Made by a program: the position numbers and the translations under genes
Notes under the pieces: generated by a model
Told to the model about the DNA's origin: nothing
Database searches by the model: none
The model's input: only the letters and a program-made list of their open reading frames with translations
Shown here: positions 61,950-64,000 of the stretch, piece after piece
Layout of the letters: each line of letters begins with the position of its first letter
Numbering within the stretch: position 1 is the stretch's first letter
Origin: Planctomycetaceae bacterium
GTDB taxonomy: Bacteria; Planctomycetota; Planctomycetia; Gemmatales; Gemmataceae
Direction: 5' to 3'
Length of the DNA: 64,000 nucleotides
Assembly (NCBI GenBank): GCA_013823135.1
Contig: PNLP01000007.1
Span: 62,001 to 126,000 of the forward strand

Positions 61950-62082
61950 CAGGGCTGTTTAATTCTCGGGATGGTAGGTCACTCGCTCCGCGAGTGACAC
62001 CAACCACCTTTTCTAAACGCCGGGGTACGACTCGCGGAGTGAGTCGCCTACTTTCTCCAAACCCGAGAATTAAACGACCCTC
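61950..62082. mobile_element. 133-bp palindromic element flanked by a 10-bp direct repeat
   Basis: Outer arms 61951-61970 and 62062-62081 (20 bp, 18 pairs) frame an imperfect palindrome whose inner part contains TCACTCGC-TCC-GCGAGTGA (61979-61997) and a mirror copy near 62030-62045. TGAGCAGATT occurs directly on both sides (61940-61949 and 62083-62092) and looks like a target-site duplication. No open frame inside. This MITE-like element lies in the gap 61861-62614, which contains no gene that I can support. Confidence 0.8.
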
Positions 62083-62493
62083 TGAGCAGATTGCAACGAG
62101 GGGTGTGGCACTGGTTTCCGGAGACAACGTTTGCTGTTCTGCAAGCCGATGTGTGCTTCTCATTGATTCCGGGCGATATGCCCACCCATCACCGGAACCA
62201 TTCTGGAACCATAGACCTGTCCGGAAGAAAGAATATCAGAATCAGCGCATTCGCCGCATCACACAACATCCCAATCGTTTGCGACTTGCCATTGCAATTC
62301 ATGCCACACGAAACCGACAAGCACACCCCGGAAACCAAGTGGCACACCCTGTAACGAGCGTTTACCACGGGTTCCGGAGTTTGTCACCTCACGAGAAGCC
62401 GTAAGCGGGCATCATTTGAGGCCGCTTACTGCCGAGCGGACTACAGATAAATTTGTCGGCGTAAAGCACTACCAATTCGGTTGTTAATCAGGT

Positions 62494-62525
62494 TTGACAA
62501 TTCTTAGCGCTGAGACAAATGTAAA
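62494..62525 (+). promoter_or_regulatory. Possible promoter of the PDZ protein gene
   Basis: A perfect TTGACA (62494-62499) lies in an AT-rich stretch, with a weak -10 candidate TGTAAA at 62520-62525 (20-bp spacing). It precedes the ATG at 62615 by about 90 bp. Confidence 0.35.
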
Positions 62526-62614
62526 TTTTTCATTTCCTATGTCCGCTCTACCGCATCCGCTGCGTTTGGCTGATTGGAGGGACACCATCAAGTTGCTGTT
62601 GCAGGAGAATTGCC

Positions 62615-64000
62615 ATGTCGCCCGAACGGTTCAGCCCAGTTTCTTTGGCACGCTCGCTGATCCTAACTGCTTTGTTGCTCGGCCCGACAGCCGACCGCGC
62701 ATCGGCTCAGATCTTTGGCAAGAACGGCCCGTCGCTCCCGTCGCTGCCCGCGCCGAAACCGCCCAAGCTGCCGGACATCAAACCCCCAGCGATCAACATT
62801 CCGAAACCGCCCAAGCTGCCGGACATCAAACTCCCAGAGGTCAAGCCGCCGACGATCAATGTTCCGAAGCCGCCCAAAATCGAGGTGCCAACGATCAAAC
62901 CGCCGAAGTTCGACATCCCGACGGTCAAGCCGCCAACGATCAACGTCCCAAAACCACCGAAGATTGACATCCCAACGGTGAAGCCGCCGACCATCAATAT
63001 CCCAAAGCCGCCCAAAATCGATGTTCCCGATTTCACGGTGCTGAAGCCGCCCACGATCAACATCCCCAAGCCACCAACCATCAACATCCCGACGATCAAG
63101 ATTCCGCCGCTTATCACGCTGAAGCCAGCGCCCTACAGCACGCTGCCGGTGGAGCCGGACTCCCCACGTCCGCCGGGTGTGGTGAAGCCGCAAAACAATC
63201 AGCAACTCGGCAACTCCGTGCCAGGGCTGGAAGTTCCGACGAAGCCGAAGCCACCGAAGCCACCGGTGCCGAACCCAAACACGGGACCGAAGCCACCCCA
63301 ACCGCCGATTATCATCATTCCGCCACTGGTACTGCCACCGGTGAAGCCTCAACCACAGGTGATTCCACCACAACTGATCCCCCCACAGGTGATTCCGCCG
63401 CAACCACCGCAGGTGATCCCGCCACAACCGCAGGTGATCCCACCGCAGGTGATTCCGCCGCAACCACCGGTGAATCCCGAACCGACGCCGCAGTCAGAAC
63501 CACCTGCTCCGGAGACTGCGAGCAATGCACTTCGCGTTTCCGAGAGGGTTCTCGATGCAGCCGCGGCGAAAGCTGGGATCGAACTGGGCGACATTCTCCT
63601 GAAGGTTGGCGACCAGCGTGTGAAGACCGAGGCCGACCTGAAGGCAGCGCTCGAAGCAGCCCGCGGCAAACTGGTTGTGACGTACTTCAACCCGCGAGAC
63701 AACAAGGTCGAGAGTCGCGAACTGACCCCAGATGCCGGTTCCATCGGAGTTTCGGTCGAAGCGGTCACGGTTGATCTTCAGGAAGAAGAGGCACCGCAGC
63801 CACCAGCGGAACCGGAAGTTCCGGAGGGCGAAACCGCAGTGCAAGTTACCGAAGTGGTTCCTCGGAGTGCAGCGGCACGGGCCGGCATCCAAAACGGTGA
63901 CGTGATCGTCGCCGTGAACGGCAAACGGGTCAGCACGCCGACGCAGTTAACCGCAATGCTCGAAGCTGCGGGCGAAGAAGCGGAAGTAGTCTACGTCAAC
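62615..64000 (+). CDS. Secreted proline-rich PDZ-domain protein, 3' end outside window
   Basis: At least 462 residues; it runs off the right edge without a stop. ATG 62615 has AGGAG 8 bp upstream. A signal peptide (residues 1-32, ending ASAQ) is followed by about 130 residues of imperfect repeats around KPPTINIPKPPKID, then a Gln/Val/Pro region of QVIPPQ repeats (about 245-295). A first PDZ domain follows near 310-390 (AAAKAGIELGDILLKVGDQRV), and a second begins near 410 (AARAGIQNGDVIVAVNGKRV). PDZ domains bind peptide termini; the rigid proline-rich part suggests a spacer across the envelope. No protease domain is present in the visible part. The 266-codon frame on the other strand is a shadow of the repeats. 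Confidence 0.9.
   Translation, partial: MSPERFSPVSLARSLILTALLLGPTADRASAQIFGKNGPSLPSLPAPKPPKLPDIKPPAINIPKPPKLPDIKLPEVKPPTINVPKPPKIEVPTIKPPKFDIPTVKPPTINVPKPPKIDIPTVKPPTINIPKPPKIDVPDFTVLKPPTINIPKPPTINIPTIKIPPLITLKPAPYSTLPVEPDSPRPPGVVKPQNNQQLGNSVPGLEVPTKPKPPKPPVPNPNTGPKPPQPPIIIIPPLVLPPVKPQPQVIPPQLIPPQVIPPQPPQVIPPQPQVIPPQVIPPQPPVNPEPTPQSEPPAPETASNALRVSERVLDAAAAKAGIELGDILLKVGDQRVKTEADLKAALEAARGKLVVTYFNPRDNKVESRELTPDAGSIGVSVEAVTVDLQEEEAPQPPAEPEVPEGETAVQVTEVVPRSAAARAGIQNGDVIVAVNGKRVSTPTQLTAMLEAAGEEAEVVYVN

Noticed and set aside
61861..62614. Small open frames in the 750-bp gap
   Set aside because: Frames at 61994 and 62091 run through the palindromic element, lack ribosome-binding sites and show no motif.
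62750..63450. Short repeats that could suggest a CRISPR array or minisatellite
   Set aside because: The units are irregular, without spacers, and translate as KPPxIxxP and QVIPPQ protein repeats.
62663..63463. 266-codon minus-strand frame rich in Trp, Arg, Leu and Asp
   Set aside because: An artefact of the proline-rich repeats read on the other strand; the plus-strand frame has a signal peptide, ribosome-binding site and PDZ domains.

Overview
The window looks like chromosomal DNA of a planctomycete, most likely family Gemmataceae. The evidence is the protein families present: DUF1501 proteins with Tat signals, PSCyt1/DUF1549/DUF1553 proteins, a DUF1559 pseudopilin-like protein followed by a small lipoprotein, an ECF sigma factor with a membrane-anchored C-terminal extension, a large Ser/Thr kinase with an extracellular half, and two copies of a C-terminal module with GNPFRPV, WRTST and HVRGCWVVD signatures that I know as heavily expanded in Gemmata-like genomes. 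Base composition is moderately GC-rich. Most long open frames opposite real genes are shadows. I see no rRNA, tRNA, CRISPR array, phage or insertion-sequence transposase.

Layout. Positions 1-11232 (minus) hold a catabolic-looking block: an edge-truncated sulfatase, a five-haem cytochrome c/PA14/dehydrogenase-like protein, an MHS-type MFS transporter, and a DUF1501 - DUF1549/1553 - DUF1501 set. Positions 11403-17295 hold an orphan hybrid histidine kinase, a MarR regulator with a probable self-operator over its -10 box, a flavin-dependent halogenase/reductase-like enzyme, and two small proteins. Positions 17353-25766 hold a penicillin-acylase-family hydrolase, rarA, two paralogues flanking a retropepsin-like protease, an isolated nuoN, tatD and a small lipoprotein. 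Positions 25785-30664 hold a DUF1559 protein, a second DUF1549/1553 + DUF1501 pair and a DUF6940-like protein. Positions 30712-39018 (minus) encode an RND efflux system with one lipoprotein adaptor and two inner-membrane pumps. Next come a short ABC ATPase, a Gfo/Idh/MocA oxidoreductase, an esterase, the 1279-residue kinase with a near-consensus promoter, a stand-alone PolX-type HhH domain and a histidine decarboxylase. Positions 48431-64000 hold an SGNH hydrolase, two membrane proteins, the ECF sigma factor, a secreted protein of unknown function, an M20 peptidase, ndk, an FtsX/MacB-type permease, an MMPL/HpnN-like exporter and, running off the edge, a secreted proline-rich PDZ protein.

The most unusual theme is a set of long inverted repeats (63-133 bp) with unrelated sequences. 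At least eight are present. Three lie inside conserved genes without breaking the frame: two in the penicillin acylase gene and one in rarA. One intergenic copy is bracketed by a perfect 10-bp direct repeat that looks like a target-site duplication. Together they suggest that several families of small palindromic mobile elements insert into both spacers and coding sequence and add peptide segments to housekeeping proteins, by analogy with the Rickettsia palindromic elements. This is inference from one window and needs a genome-wide repeat search.
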